Shown: piece after piece, positions 10,599 through 21,330 of the stretch
Layout: every line of letters starts with the position of its first letter
How positions within the stretch are numbered: the stretch's first letter is position 1
NCBI GenBank assembly: GCA_964059195.1
Contig: CAXKWD010000009.1
Span: 146,811,890-146,875,889, forward strand
Direction: 5' to 3'
Source: Ectobius pallidus
Taxonomy: Eukaryota; Arthropoda; Insecta; Blattodea; Ectobiidae
DNA: 64,000 nucleotides
Notes under the pieces: model-generated
Seen by the model: only the letters and a program-made list of their open reading frames with translations
Database searches by the model: none
What the model was told of the DNA's origin: nothing
Program-made: the position numbers and the translations under genes

Positions 10599-12953
10599 AT
10601 GGCTACTGGCATTAAGACAAAACAAACAGCTCAGTTAACATACATAAAAAACAGTATCAAAGAACTATATGCAAAGAAAGACACACTCAACAAAAAGGCC
10701 TACATGCTACACCTACAACTCTCCAACATCCTACACATTACCCAGTTCAATGAAATCTTATCACACACGGAAATCGTAACAAATAAAATGGCCCTGAACA
10801 TAAAACAGAAACATAACCTAAAACTAACGAAGCTAAAAGCCGAACAAAAAATCACGTACACAACAGAGCATAAGTTCCACACACAAACACGCAACTTCAC
10901 AAACGTTCATTTCACCAAAAACGAAATGAACCTCGTAAATAAAGGCCTAAAACACAACATCCAACACAACACCAACAAACCATCACATCACTCTAGTGTG
11001 ATCATAGACACAGAAACTGCAGTACAGTATACTAAAGTACAACACCAAGAGTACATCAGACAAGACATAAAACGAAACATAAACACAACCAGAAACACTA
11101 ACACCACAACATCTCAGGAACTGAAAACACTACAGAACATCAAAAAGAAACAACAAGAACATAACCTCACATTTGTGAAAGCAGATAAAGGGAACTGCAC
11201 CGTAATCATGAACTCTGAAGACATTCACAAGAAAACACTCTCATACTTTGAAGACAACAATATTATAGAACTGCCCCAAGACCCCACAACACAATACCAC
11301 ACAACAATAAAGAACATCATAAACCAGAGTACACATACCATACCAAACAACAAAAAACCTTATCTAAAGCAAATAAAGCCTGAGGCACCAAAACTCAATG
11401 CCCTCCCGAAAATTCATAAAGCTGAGGTCCCAATCAGACCTGTTATCAACTACACAATGGCACCAGCATACAAAATAGCTAAACACATGGAACACATAAT
11501 AAGATCAAACATTGTATTCAAAAACCACAGAGCTGTCAAAAACAACATTGAATTAGTCAACAACATTAAGGATATTGAAATTCCCCACAACGCAACAATT
11601 GCATCATTTGACATCACAAACCTATACACAAAAGTCCCCATAACAGAAACACTTGAAATACTGGAACAAATGTTAAAAGACAACAAGGCTCCACAAGAAC
11701 ATATAAACGAAATAATCTACATCACACGAACTATTACACAACAAAACTACTTCACATACAACAGCAAGTTCTACAAACAACCTGAAGGCCTCCCTATGGG
11801 GTCTCCCATTTCCTGCATACTAGCTGAAATATATGTACACAATCTTGAACAAAAGTACATACTCAACACAGAAGTAAATAAACACGCAAACAAAATCATA
11901 TATTGGTACAGGTATGTCGACGATGTCCTAATGATGTACAATGGGAACAAAAGACAGGTCGAACAGCTTCACACATACATCAATAAGATACACACATCTA
12001 TGAAATTCACACTGGAAACAGAAGAAGACAAAGCCATCAACTTCTTAGATGTCACAATCACCAAAACAGACAATAAACACAAATTCAAAATTTACAGAAA
12101 ACCCACAACCACAGTAACAACTATACATAACTCATCCAACCACCCTGCCCAACACAAACACGCAGCTTACCACTTCATGGTTCACCGCCTACTCAATATA
12201 CCAATGGAGATGGAAGATTTCAAAAATGAACTAAACACCATCAAATACATAGCCCAAGAAAATGGTTACAACCCCAGCACAGTAGATAGAATACTAAGAA
12301 ACACTAAACACAAGCTAAAAGAACACACACAAACCCAAGAACCAAAAACGAAGTTCATCACACTAACATACTACGGTAAGAAAACTCACAAAACAGCATC
12401 AACCTTCAAAAAACTCAAGTACAACATAGCCTACAAAACGAACAACACGCTAAAGAAACACCTAACAAGGAAAAGCACACAAATGGACACCTACAACAAA
12501 ACTGGAGTATACAAACTGAAATGCAATAATTGTCCCAACTTCTATATAGGCCAAACTGGCAGATCCTTTAGAACAAGATTCCAAGAACACATAAAAGCAC
12601 TCAAACACCCCCACAACAGAAAATCAAATTATGCAGAACACCTACTTGACACAAACCACAATTACACTAACATAGACACGAACATGGAAATTCTCCACAC
12701 ACTCCACAAAAGTCGCAAACTAAACACAATAGAACAACTAGAAATATATAAACACACAAAAAATCACCCCACATCTATACTGAATGACCAACTACACTTC
12801 AAATCACACACACTTTTTGACACGATACCTGACATTCAAACACCGCCAAATACTCCCACTCCCACCTCAAGACCAACGCAACACCCACACCACCTAGGTG
12901 TACAACACAGGCACCCACCAGTAGCAGTTCGAAAACCGCTGATGATGCACTAA
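10599..12953 (+). CDS. Penelope-like polyprotein: reverse transcriptase and GIY-YIG endonuclease
   Basis: The 784-codon frame has no stop or frameshift. I chose the ATG at 10599 because KTKQTAQLTYIKNSIKEL follows directly and looks like real coding sequence; the frame stays open back to an ATG at 10380, adding 73 codons of doubtful, 5'-leader-like sequence. Reverse transcriptase motifs in order are VKADKGNCTVIM, LPKIHKAEVPIRPVI, SFDITNLYTKVP, GLPMGSPISC, YRYVDDVLMMY (catalytic YVDD at 11913-11924) and INFLDVTI. A GIY-YIG nuclease follows, with GVY and FYIGQTGRSFRTRFQEH at about 12500-12590. This order is that of endonuclease-bearing Penelope-like elements, which copy their RNA into nicked chromosomal targets. 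It could be a live copy; expression cannot be judged from sequence. Confidence 0.92.
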   Translation: MATGIKTKQTAQLTYIKNSIKELYAKKDTLNKKAYMLHLQLSNILHITQFNEILSHTEIVTNKMALNIKQKHNLKLTKLKAEQKITYTTEHKFHTQTRNFTNVHFTKNEMNLVNKGLKHNIQHNTNKPSHHSSVIIDTETAVQYTKVQHQEYIRQDIKRNINTTRNTNTTTSQELKTLQNIKKKQQEHNLTFVKADKGNCTVIMNSEDIHKKTLSYFEDNNIIELPQDPTTQYHTTIKNIINQSTHTIPNNKKPYLKQIKPEAPKLNALPKIHKAEVPIRPVINYTMAPAYKIAKHMEHIIRSNIVFKNHRAVKNNIELVNNIKDIEIPHNATIASFDITNLYTKVPITETLEILEQMLKDNKAPQEHINEIIYITRTITQQNYFTYNSKFYKQPEGLPMGSPISCILAEIYVHNLEQKYILNTEVNKHANKIIYWYRYVDDVLMMYNGNKRQVEQLHTYINKIHTSMKFTLETEEDKAINFLDVTITKTDNKHKFKIYRKPTTTVTTIHNSSNHPAQHKHAAYHFMVHRLLNIPMEMEDFKNELNTIKYIAQENGYNPSTVDRILRNTKHKLKEHTQTQEPKTKFITLTYYGKKTHKTASTFKKLKYNIAYKTNNTLKKHLTRKSTQMDTYNKTGVYKLKCNNCPNFYIGQTGRSFRTRFQEHIKALKHPHNRKSNYAEHLLDTNHNYTNIDTNMEILHTLHKSRKLNTIEQLEIYKHTKNHPTSILNDQLHFKSHTLFDTIPDIQTPPNTPTPTSRPTQHPHHLGVQHRHPPVAVRKPLMMH

Positions 12954-12980
12954 AATAGTGCGAAACGGCCGTCCGGATTA
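12930..12980 (+). ncRNA. Hammerhead ribozyme motif of the Penelope element
   Basis: CTGATGA (12939-12945) is followed by a perfect six-pair stem II (GCACTA 12947-12952, loop AAA, TAGTGC 12956-12961), GAAA (12962-12965), a self-complementary CGGCCG that can form a minimal stem III, and the GUC triplet (12971-12973). Flanking ACCG and CGGAT can start stem I. All core residues of a type I hammerhead are present. The stop codon of the ORF (12951-12953) lies within stem II and its loop. Hammerheads are established in Penelope-like repeats. Confidence 0.75.
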
Positions 12981-13039
12981 CCAAAGGTAAATCTAAGTTT
13001 GCTTGTCAAGTGAAAATTCAACAACTAACATTATATATT

Positions 13040-13400
13040 GTACAAGTACAGTGAGTCCCACGCAAGAGTTGGCCAATGACGCGGGTTTCTGCATCGTGGC
13101 TGGCACAGCTCCAACTCCCGAGCGATCGGGTAAAATATAAATTCTACCACAAAATAGGCACTAAATTGGGCATTACTTCAGTACCGGTCAACCGATCTGG
13201 TCCAAATTCAATAGGCTTCTTTGCATGGACGTTTTAAATGCGTTTATCAAGTTTCATGAAAATCTGATAAAGCGTATTCGAGGTATTGCGCATACAGGCA
13301 CATGGACAGATAGACAGATAGACGGACAGACATTTTCCCGTCCACCACACAATCTCAGAAAGTTCAATTCTGGCACTTAATAATCACACACTAGTCTCAC
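13040..13400 (-). repeat. Fragment of the dispersed (GACA)n-ended repeat family
   Basis: Contains a cluster of gacagatagacagataga motifs and the phrases ttggtccaaattca and gtaccggtcaaccga, matching in reverse complement the longer copy at 18445-19300. Part (about 13050-13130) matches 31805-31880. Noncoding. Confidence 0.6.
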
Positions 13401-13615
13401 TATAACATTCCAATCTACATCTTTTTTTCAGTTTTTCATAAGCTGCGTGCCATATTAAGTGATTTTTTATTTTTATGGTTATTTTTTAAAGTATTTTTGG
13501 TAATTAAAATTCAGGCCCTAGTCAATATATAGATGGGAGTGTCTAAATTTTTTCTTTGGGTTTAACAGTTTCTATCAACATGCAACAAGCAATTCATGCT
13601 ACAAGCAATAATTAC

Positions 13616-13889
13616 CTGAGTCATCATGATTATACTGTAGATCACAGGAGAATCCAGATCCAATGGAAGCCAACAGTTAAACAAAAACTTATTGTTCACT
13701 GTTCGTAGAACCGAGTAGACAATATGCAGGATTAAAGCAAAGATATTAGCCTTCCAAACTAAAATCTGAATTCTGGAGATTAGACCAGCCATTGTGTTGG
13801 ATCCAGTTTCGGGATCTCTTAGCGGGAGTTCTGACCATGTGAAGTTCTTTACCATTGCCATCAGTTTGTGCAGTCCTTCCATGTTCATA
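13616..13889 (-). CDS. Odorant receptor gene C, exon 2
   Basis: A 274-bp exon with a TTTCAG-type acceptor and a GTAATT donor on the minus strand. It encodes MEGLHKLMAMVKNFTWSEL and RDPETGSNTMAGLISRIQI, followed by a hydrophobic segment and FNCWLPLDLDSPVIYSI, matching exon 2 of genes A and B. It is three codons shorter than those because of an in-frame gap before KFLFNCW. The frame is open and in the expected phase with exon 1 at 21840-22084. Because exons 3-6 are missing downstream, the gene is probably dead. Confidence 0.82.
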
Positions 13890-14453
13890 CTGAAACAATA
13901 GGTATTGTGTGAGGTTTAAAACCAGAAGTATATGTCTTTATAGAGCTCATTGCTATTTTTATTTTATTTTAATACTATCACTGTTTGCATTCTTTCAAAA
14001 TTCTTAACATTAATTATTTGAAGCACAGAAAAATATTTTATTTTTTTGTTTAAAAATTCATAATTTAATCATATCAGACATACAGCTCAGAAAATTTAGC
14101 ATTTCCTATAGCAACCATTGAAAATGATTCCCCCTCCTTGGTTCCAGCAAGCTACTGGTTCTATTAACTATTGTTTATAACTAGGGCTAGGCATTTGATG
14201 ATTTTTGGATCTTTTTATATGAATTAATAAATTTCATTTTTTTTTTCTTTGAGGGTTGAAGTATTAAGGAAATTAGTGATTAATATTTCGCTTTATACCC
14301 TCAAATAATGATAAACCAAAAATCGCAGTTAGCCTCAGATAATTATTACTAGATTAATATAATCTGTTCTGAGTTGTGAATCATACTAAAAAAAAAAAAA
14401 AATACATATGCTAAAAAGAAGTACACATATTTACATCATCAATTAAAATACTA

Positions 14454-15174
14454 CGAGGCGTGTTTTTTAAGTAAGTACCGTTTTGGAATTAAAAAAAGAC
14501 GTGCAAAGATATCGCAATAATTTTATTTTTACATGAAAGCCTGTACCTTAATCTACTTTTCTACATAATTTCCATGAATATTGAGGCACTTGTCATAACG
14601 TGGCACCAGTTTTTGAATACCCTCCTCATAAAATTCTGCCGCCTGACAATTTCCGGTAATTCAAGTTCTCGGTCACAATGCGATACAAAACACTACGAGA
14701 ATATTGAGGAAACCAGTCGCACATTGATGAAATTGTAAAGCGTCTGTTTTCTCTCACCTTTTCTTCCACTTTCTGCACCAAATCTTCATTAAAGACCGAA
14801 GGACGCCCACTCCGTTCTTCATCATGCACATTTGTGCGGCCATCTTTAAATGCTCTCACCCATTTCCTTACCATTCCATCACTCATAATGTTTTGTCCGT
14901 AAACTTCACAGATCTCACGATGAATATCGATCGGTTTTACGCCTTTAGCACTAAGAAATCGTATAACAGCCCGTACTTCACAATCAGCGGGACTCACGAT
15001 TGTTGGAGGCATCTTAAACACTCAGTAAACAACGTATACAATGAAGAATCAGACTGTAATGGCGTCAGTGCATAGACAAGAGATGTAGGTAACCATAAAA
15101 ATAAAATTATTGCGATATCTTTGCACGTCTTTTTTTAATTCCAAAACGGTACTTACTTAAAAAAACACGCCTCG
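14454..15174 (-). mobile_element. mariner element with internal deletion
   Basis: A 721-bp element with long terminal inverted repeats (about 85 bp, beginning cgaggcgtgttttttaag) flanked by TA duplications (14452-14453, 15175-15176). It encodes the N-terminus of a mariner transposase fused out of frame to its extreme C-terminus. It lies in intron 1 of OR gene C. Confidence 0.88.
14553..15012 (-). pseudogene. mariner transposase lacking the catalytic core
   Basis: Read on the minus strand from MPPTIVSPADCEVRAVIRFL, the frame encodes the helix-turn-helix DNA-binding region with KWVRAFKDGRTNVHDEERSG and the linker SMCDWFPQYSRSVLYRIVTE. It then jumps, after an internal deletion near 14640, to the C-terminal FYEEGIQKLVPRYDKCLN in another frame, ending at 14553. 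The DD34D catalytic domain is gone, so the product could at best bind the ends without cutting. Confidence 0.85.
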
Positions 15175-15849
15175 TATTTACATTATCATAGAGTTAAATA
15201 TTTCCAAATTCATTAAAATCTATTTCCATTTAAAACATATACTTAACATGTGTTGCAATTATTAAAAATAGTATGTAGTCAAGAATGTGTATAATGTTAC
15301 AAGCAGATTATTATAGAATGTAAAAATGTTTTATTATAGTGTCTATTTAACTGCTAATTACAGTAGTCAATGTTGGAACAAACACAGGTTTATTTATATA
15401 CAGTAAAGGTTTTTTTTAATCCAAATTTTAACCTTATTTTACCTGAAGGTATATTAAGGTTATAGGTATTAACAATCACTTAACATATCTAAATATTAAA
15501 GTAATATAAGTACAATAGTATTGAGTAATGAGATGGCTAACAATTTAACATGAGATGACTAACACTATTTGGTTAAAGTCTAGTTTTAACAGATATATAA
15601 ATTTAGAAATAGTGTATGAAATGGCTAACAACATACGCTAATAGTTAACTTAGTTGCTGATACGGTATCTGATATACATTTCTAACTATAGAACTTAACT
15701 ACTGATACAATTTTATCTTTGGAAATATTGTATTTAAAAATGATATAAAGTATTTATATGATTTACGGTTTACTAAAACATCTGTACTTGTACTTTGTAC
15801 TTATAGATCACAAATTGTATACTTGTGTAAACAGCAATTTTAATGTATA
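15175..15849. other. No gene seen; AT-rich LINE 3' region and intron
   Basis: AT-rich DNA without ORFs. The part next to 15850 is probably the 3' UTR of the LINE fragment that follows on the minus strand; the rest is intron 1 of OR gene C. Confidence 0.35.
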
Positions 15850-16905
15850 TTACAGGGTATTTAAATTGTATATTGTATGATGAAGCCAAAAATTGTAATA
15901 TTTCATATGGTGAATAAACAAAGTGTGCAGTCCACAGATTCCAACAGCAAGTTCATATCTCTCACTATGAAATAGTGGACAGTCGAATAGTATATGTGTG
16001 ACATTTTGGGTATCTTCTCCACAGATGCATTCCGGGCTAGGTTTAAGATGGAATCTATGTAGATATTTTGTAAAACCACCATGTCCAGTCAAAAACTGAG
16101 TCAAAACAAAATTGGGTGTCAGTAATTTGCACTTCAATCTATCAAAAACCGCAGGAAAATACAGTTCTTTTGTCAGCACACCATTATCATTGTTCCGCCA
16201 TTGTTCATTCCATTTCTGAATGATATCATCTTTCATAATTAATTTAACATGTGAGACAGAACATAAATTATAACAGTGTGGAAGGTCTGAATTTGAAGCT
16301 AGCTTTGCCAATTCGTCTGCTCTCTCGTTTCCTTCAATACCAATGTGACCTTTGACCCATGAAAAACAAACATGAGCAGTACAGTTTAGGATTAGATTTC
16401 TTATTTTGGAAGCTATGGGATTATAATTATATTTATTATTGATAGCAAACAATGCTGACTGTGAGTCACTATGAATACATGCACTGTGATTATTGCTATC
16501 GCACCACTTCACTGCTTCTTTTATTGCGATCAGCTCTGCCTGGAAAACTGAGCATTCTGGAGCAAGTTTATATATGGTTGAAGATAATTCTGTATGTTCC
16601 TTGTAGACCACAAAGGCACACCCTACTTTGGCTGTTCTATCTGGTTGTTCCTCTAGTCGTGACCCATCGGTATAGATGGAATAGCGGTGGAATTTTACAG
16701 TACATATTTCATTAAAGTTAGGTATGTGAAGAGATGGATGTCCTGCACTAAGAGGATGCATCGGAACTTCTAATTGCAAATGTGAGATGTATTGGGGAGA
16801 TTTCCGTCCTTGCTTCATATTACTTAAACTTGCCATGTATAAACCAGTGAGAAATAGTGGTTCGATACCAGCTATGATTTGTGAAGCTGCAGTAGATGTA
16901 CGAGG
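15850..16905 (-). pseudogene. R1/I-group LINE C-terminal region with RNase H domain
   Basis: The minus-strand frame of about 350 codons encodes an RNase H domain with the expected acidic residues in order: YTDGSR, FQAELIAIKEA, HSDSQSAL and NERADELAK. A C-terminal zinc-binding-like region follows, with FLTGHGGFTKYLHR and ECICGEDTQNVTHILFDCP. In R1/I-type LINEs this region sits after the reverse transcriptase, which is absent because the copy is 5' truncated near 16905. The RNase H frame is fully open, so the insertion is not very old. Confidence 0.82.
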
Positions 16906-17265
16906 GCTGTTCAATAAAGAATGATCATAACCCTTTTACGTTCACAGTCTATCACGCTAAACGCTTTCCCTATGACATGTGCCAGCTTGATGCGTCATGC
17001 ACGCGTGGTGCAAGTCTCAACGTCACGTCTCAAGACTCCCGCCTGTGAGACGCCCGCAGGTGCAGACACGTTCAACATCGCCCACAACCTCAACGGAGGC
17101 GACGCGCGACGAGCAATATGCAGCTTCAAAATTCCACTTTAGACCAAAAAAATCCTCAGATGAGGCCCATGAAATGTTACAGGAGGCCTACAGCACAGCT
17201 AGAAGATGGTATAAAATTTTCAAAGCTAGAAGACAATCAATATCAAAAGAAGGCGGACCCTAAAG
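16901..17265 (+). pseudogene. Truncated mariner-like element
   Basis: The left end reads cgagggctgttcaataaag, a mariner-like terminus. About 230 bp later a short frame encodes DEAHEMLQEAYSTARRWYKI and FKARRQSISKEGGP, the N-terminal helix-turn-helix region of a mariner transposase. Sequence identity is lost after 17265; no right end or catalytic domain is present. Confidence 0.6.
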
Positions 17266-17382
17266 GTATTGTTGTTCTAGTAGTCTGATTATATTATATT
17301 CTTCTGAGTTCAGTTCATGGAGAGTTCTATATGATCAAAAATGCTGCTTACTGCTTCTTGGGTTTATCATTTTAGATAATGA

Positions 17383-17416
17383 GATGCATTTCGGTGTATA
17401 TATACACCATCTTCAG
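17383..17416 (-). ncRNA. Hammerhead-like core with palindromic stem
   Basis: On the minus strand CTGAAGA is followed by TGGTGTATATATACACC, whose last 16 bases are a perfect palindrome able to form stem II, then GAAA and an AUC triplet reached through a self-complementary TGCA. This satisfies CUGANGA-stem-GAAA-NUH. No Penelope ORF remnant was recognised around it. Confidence 0.5.
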
Positions 17417-17429
17417 TCACTTGTAGAAT

Positions 17430-17695
17430 ATATAGAAATGTACTTAAAATAAAATATCTAGGTATAACTGATGAAGATATGACAAAAATCCATACGACCA
17501 AACTTGTAGATCTTTCAAAATCCATCACTGTTGGTGCAATCTTTTTTTTATATGACTTACTGTTTAGGTACCGGTACTATAACCTCCAAAAGAATGTCTG
17601 CACAAACTTTAAAGCTTCCTCCAACATTTTGAATGTTTTTCAGAGGTAAAAAGTAAAAAAATTTGACTTTTTGGAATTTTTCCATAGGTTACAGA
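17430..17695. repeat. Intron block shared by OR genes C and B
   Basis: This segment aligns closely with 35205-35465 (both contain aaaatatctaggtataactg). Both lie in intron 1 of their receptor genes, supporting the view that genes B and C are tandem duplicates, introns included. Confidence 0.65.
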
Positions 17696-17704
17696 CTATC
17701 TGGG

Positions 17705-18010
17705 GGTACGCCGTAGCGTAGTGGTCGAGCCGCTGCGCTACAAACCGGAAGGTCGCGGGTTCGATTCCCGATGAGGTCGTTGGAGTTTTTCAATTGGCCT
17801 AATCCTTCTGGTGGCACTATGGCCCTGGGGTCGACTCAGCCTCTAACAGAAATGAGTACCAGGAGCAATCCTGGGGGTAAAGGCGGCCGGTGCGTAAGGC
17901 TGACTACCTTACCACCTTCATGTGCCGAATGTCCAAAATCTGGGAGCCTCAGCCTCCTGGAACCCTCTGGGCCTCCATGGCCAGTATAGGGATCACTTTA
18001 CTTTTTACTT
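17705..18010 (+). repeat. tRNA-derived SINE
   Basis: Has an A-box-like tagcgtagtggtcgag and a strong B box gggttcgattccc, then a body ending in tttactttttactttt. The short ORF over it is an artefact. Confidence 0.7.
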
Positions 18011-18444
18011 TTACAGACTATCTATATAATAATTAGGAAGTGTCACCCAGCAGAATCTACTGCATGCAGAAATGTGACATTTTAAAAATAAATGGACTGA
18101 AGGGTGGCCAAATGCACCTTGAAGCCGTTTTTTTAATTTTCGCTTTTGTTTGTGAGTTATGAGTGAAAAACTGCTAAAAACATTAATTTTTTTGCATATC
18201 GAAGCATCAGATTTCAGTAATAGATTGCAATTGTCAAATCAATTGGAGGTGGCTTTGCCTTTTTTGTTGTTGTCATAACTTGAAAATAAGAGCATCGCGA
18301 TTTTTTCAATCTATCTCATGGAATTATCGATCGTTTCGATTCTATCAGCTCACCCTGGATGATTCATTTGTTTATAACGTCTAATACAATAGAGACGCTT
18401 TCTAATCGTGGAATGCCCTCCAAAGTTGGATTTTTAGCTGTCTC

Positions 18445-19300
18445 ATTATTAAGTGCCAGTATGGTACTTTGTGAGATTGTGTGGTGGACGAAAAAATGTC
18501 TGTCCATCTGTCTGTCCGTCTGTCTGTCTGTCCGTGTGTCTGTACGCACCATAAATCAAATAAGCTTTTTCGGATTTTCATGAAACTTGGAAAACACATT
18601 TATAATGTCCATGGGAAGAACCCTATTGATATTGAACCAAATCGGTTCATCGGTACCGGAGTAATGCCCAATTTAGTGCCTATTTTAATAGATTAGAAAG
18701 GCGCCATCACTCAAATACGCTGTATCGGATTTCCACGAAACTTGGTATATCCATTTATTACGTCTATGAGAATTGCTCTATTGAATTTGAACCTAATCTG
18801 TTGACCGGTACCGGAGTAAAACCCAATTTAGTGCCTACTTTAAAGGCGCAATAACTCAAATACGCTTTATCGGATATTTATGAAACTTCGTATACGCATT
18901 TATAATGTCCATGGGAAGACGTTTATTGATTGAACCAAATCGGTTGGCCAGTACCGGAATAATGCCCAATTTAGTGTTTTTATGTTAATATATAAGAAGT
19001 CGCGATAACTCAAATATGCTTTATTGGATTTTCCTGAAATTTTGTATACCCATTTATAATGTACGTGGAAAGACGTCTACTGATATTGGACCAAATCGGT
19101 AGACCGGTACCGGAGTAAAACCCAATTTAGTGTATATTTTAAAGACGCGGTAACTCAAATACGCTTTACCGGATTTTTATGAAACTTGGTATACACATTT
19201 ATAATGTCCATGGGAAGACGTCTATTCACAATGGATAAAATCGGTTGACCTGTTTCGGAGTAATGCTCAATTTAGTGCCTATTTTATGGTAATATACGTA
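18445..19300 (+). repeat. Dispersed repeat with five tandem ~150-bp units
   Basis: It begins with ttattaagtgccagtatggta and a (TGTC/TGTCCG)n tract, followed by five diverged tandem units. The anchor (aaatcaaataagct or ctcaaatacgct variants) recurs near 18557, 18712, 18857, 19011 and 19156, giving periods of 145-155 bp. Each unit carries gaaacttggtatac, taatgtccatgggaaga, and a ccggtaccggagtaa-type motif. Single-unit copies occur near 13.2, 35.6 and 52.0 kb. Confidence 0.8.
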
Positions 19301-19439
19301 TTCGAAAGAATTTATTTTAAAAAATGAAAATCAGTTATCTTGACAACATAGCCTATTGTTTTACTGTGATCTTATAAGGCCTTGAAAATTAAAATACAGG
19401 TAATTATGACAAAAAACATATTGATTTACATGCGCTTAT

Positions 19440-19680
19440 CCAACTAGACCGTTAAAATGACCCAGGTGGCCGAGATGGTAGACCTTTCTTCTTCCGTAAG
19501 CCCTGCTTAATGAACAAATTTGGAGCTTAACTTGGAAATCAATTTAAAAAAAAAAAAAAAAAAACACATTCTGCATATCATAATTGCAGTCATAACTGAT
19601 TAAACAAAAACATACTGGCACTTTGTTACATCAGTTTACCTGATTTTATTATTATTATTATTAATCGTTTAGTTTATGAA
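19440..19680 (+). repeat. SINE fragment with poly(A) and TTA tracts
   Basis: Aligns with the fuller SINE at 52400-52760 (shared caaactagaccgttaaa... flank, ctgcatatcataattgca, and gtcagtttacctgatttta ending). The tRNA-like head is degenerate here. The following 19681-20249 has no gene that I recognise. Confidence 0.55.
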
Positions 19681-20249
19681 TGATTTGTGTGAAAGTGTGA
19701 AATGTTTTAATTATTGTGCTCTTAATTTTTAATTTTCGAATTAATTATCGTTGGTGAAGTCACGAGCACCTGCTAGCAATCTATACAGTAAGTATCCAAA
19801 TTTCAAGAATCTGGCTCACTTAGAAGCAGGCAAATGATTATGTCAGTGAGTGCGTTAGCCACACAGCTTTATAGCATAGTGATGATTTCTGGGGTGCGTG
19901 GGCAAAGAGAGTTAAGTCCACCTTCCTAAAAAAATTGAGATATGTCCATAGAGTTATAGATAAAAATGTTCTCTACATTTGTGTTAAGTCTATTAAGTCA
20001 TATTCAAAATTGTACGGTAGTTATGGATGTGTGCCTCATGGGTTTATCCATCTCTAAAGCTATGTTGGGCTGGTATAGTGTGTTAAGTCACTCTAATTCT
20101 CAGTAACAAGAAAGTGGACTTAACTCTCTTTGCCTGCGCACCCTGGATTTGTTTTTTAAAAAGCATGTGACTTAATTGGTCATTACTCCAGCACAAATCA
20201 ATAGTATTCTTCCTACAGATTTAGAAGTGTGTGTACTAAGTCTCATAAC

Positions 20250-21244
20250 TAAAGCCCAGATTTTCATGCACTATCAAACTTAAAAACATGCATGCATTCA
20301 TGCACTATCGTATCTCCAAATATGCACAATGAAGGGCGAAACATGCACTATAAAAAATCCGCACTGTACTACAATATATTTAAATTCCTCTTGAAACAAC
20401 ATACAACAACGAGTTTTTCCAAATTCTTCTCACTTAAACTCGTGCGTTTATCAGATAGGACATTCTTGAACGCAGAAAAGGACCTTTCTACTTCAGAAGG
20501 TGCATACTTAAGGGAAGAAATTTGACTGAGGGTGAGATCGAATTCCATGTCTTTTACATTTTTTCCACAATACGTCTTTCACTGTTTTCAGAAGTTTAAG
20601 ATCAGGATTTGAACTAAGTACCTTCTTAAGTTTTTCCCTAACTGTCACACCCATTTCTCCACAACACGATTCTAAAGATAATTCAACGTCTTCAACAATG
20701 GCTAGTGACTGACAAATTCAAGCAGTGAACATTCTGTTATAGCGGTTTTCTTTCAACGGAAGGTGGTAGGGGTAAGCGAGTCGGCATTTTCTTTTGTAGC
20801 CTGGTGTATTATATTACTGTTTATTTAGGCTAAACAGTAGTTTGCACTCTCAAATTGATGCAGGTGGCAGACTCTGTTGCCAAGTCAATCAAATAACAAT
20901 GATAATACAATACAACATTTTTAAGGTTCACTGAAAAGCCAAGATTTTAGGGAGGCACATTCATAATATGCATAGTTATGCATGGTAACTTGATATTATG
21001 CACTAAAACAAGAAAATGGGGGTTTATATGCATTATAAACGTCTGAATATGCTATATTAAACCAAAAAAATCCAAAACATGCATTATGAATGAATTTTGC
21101 CATAAAAAGGCCGAAATATGCAAACATGCACGGAAAAAATATGGTTATTTGGAATCCATAAGTCATGTAATGAGTAAATACAAAGTTTGAGAAGTCTAAC
21201 TAAAGTATATAAAAACATGCATTTGCATGGAAATCCGGGCTCTA
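20250..21244 (-). mobile_element. hAT element, transposase mostly lost
   Basis: A perfect 8-bp target duplication CTCATAAC (20242-20249, 21245-21252) flanks 20-bp terminal inverted repeats (TAAAGCCCAGATTTTCATGC at the left, three mismatches at the right). The related uninterrupted intron of gene B near 35.74 kb supports the boundaries. Inside, on the minus strand at about 20405-20530, SEVERSFSAFKNVLSDKRTS remains from the hAT dimerisation domain. Confidence 0.88.
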
Positions 21245-21330
21245 CTCATAACAATCTGATAAAACTCAAGTTTTTGCATGTACAGACACATGGACTGGCA
21301 GACATTTTCCCCATTCACCAAGTAATCTCA

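Larger units (their letters stand above)
10380..12985 (+). mobile_element. Penelope-like retroelement, apparently intact ORF
   Basis: An element with a single long ORF (reverse transcriptase plus GIY-YIG endonuclease) ending in a hammerhead motif that belongs to its 3' repeat. The left boundary is not fixed; no matching 5' hammerhead copy was found near 10.3 kb, so the 5' end may be truncated. It lies where exons 3-6 of OR gene C would be expected. The sense strand is rich in A and C and poor in G, unlike its surroundings. Confidence 0.85.
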
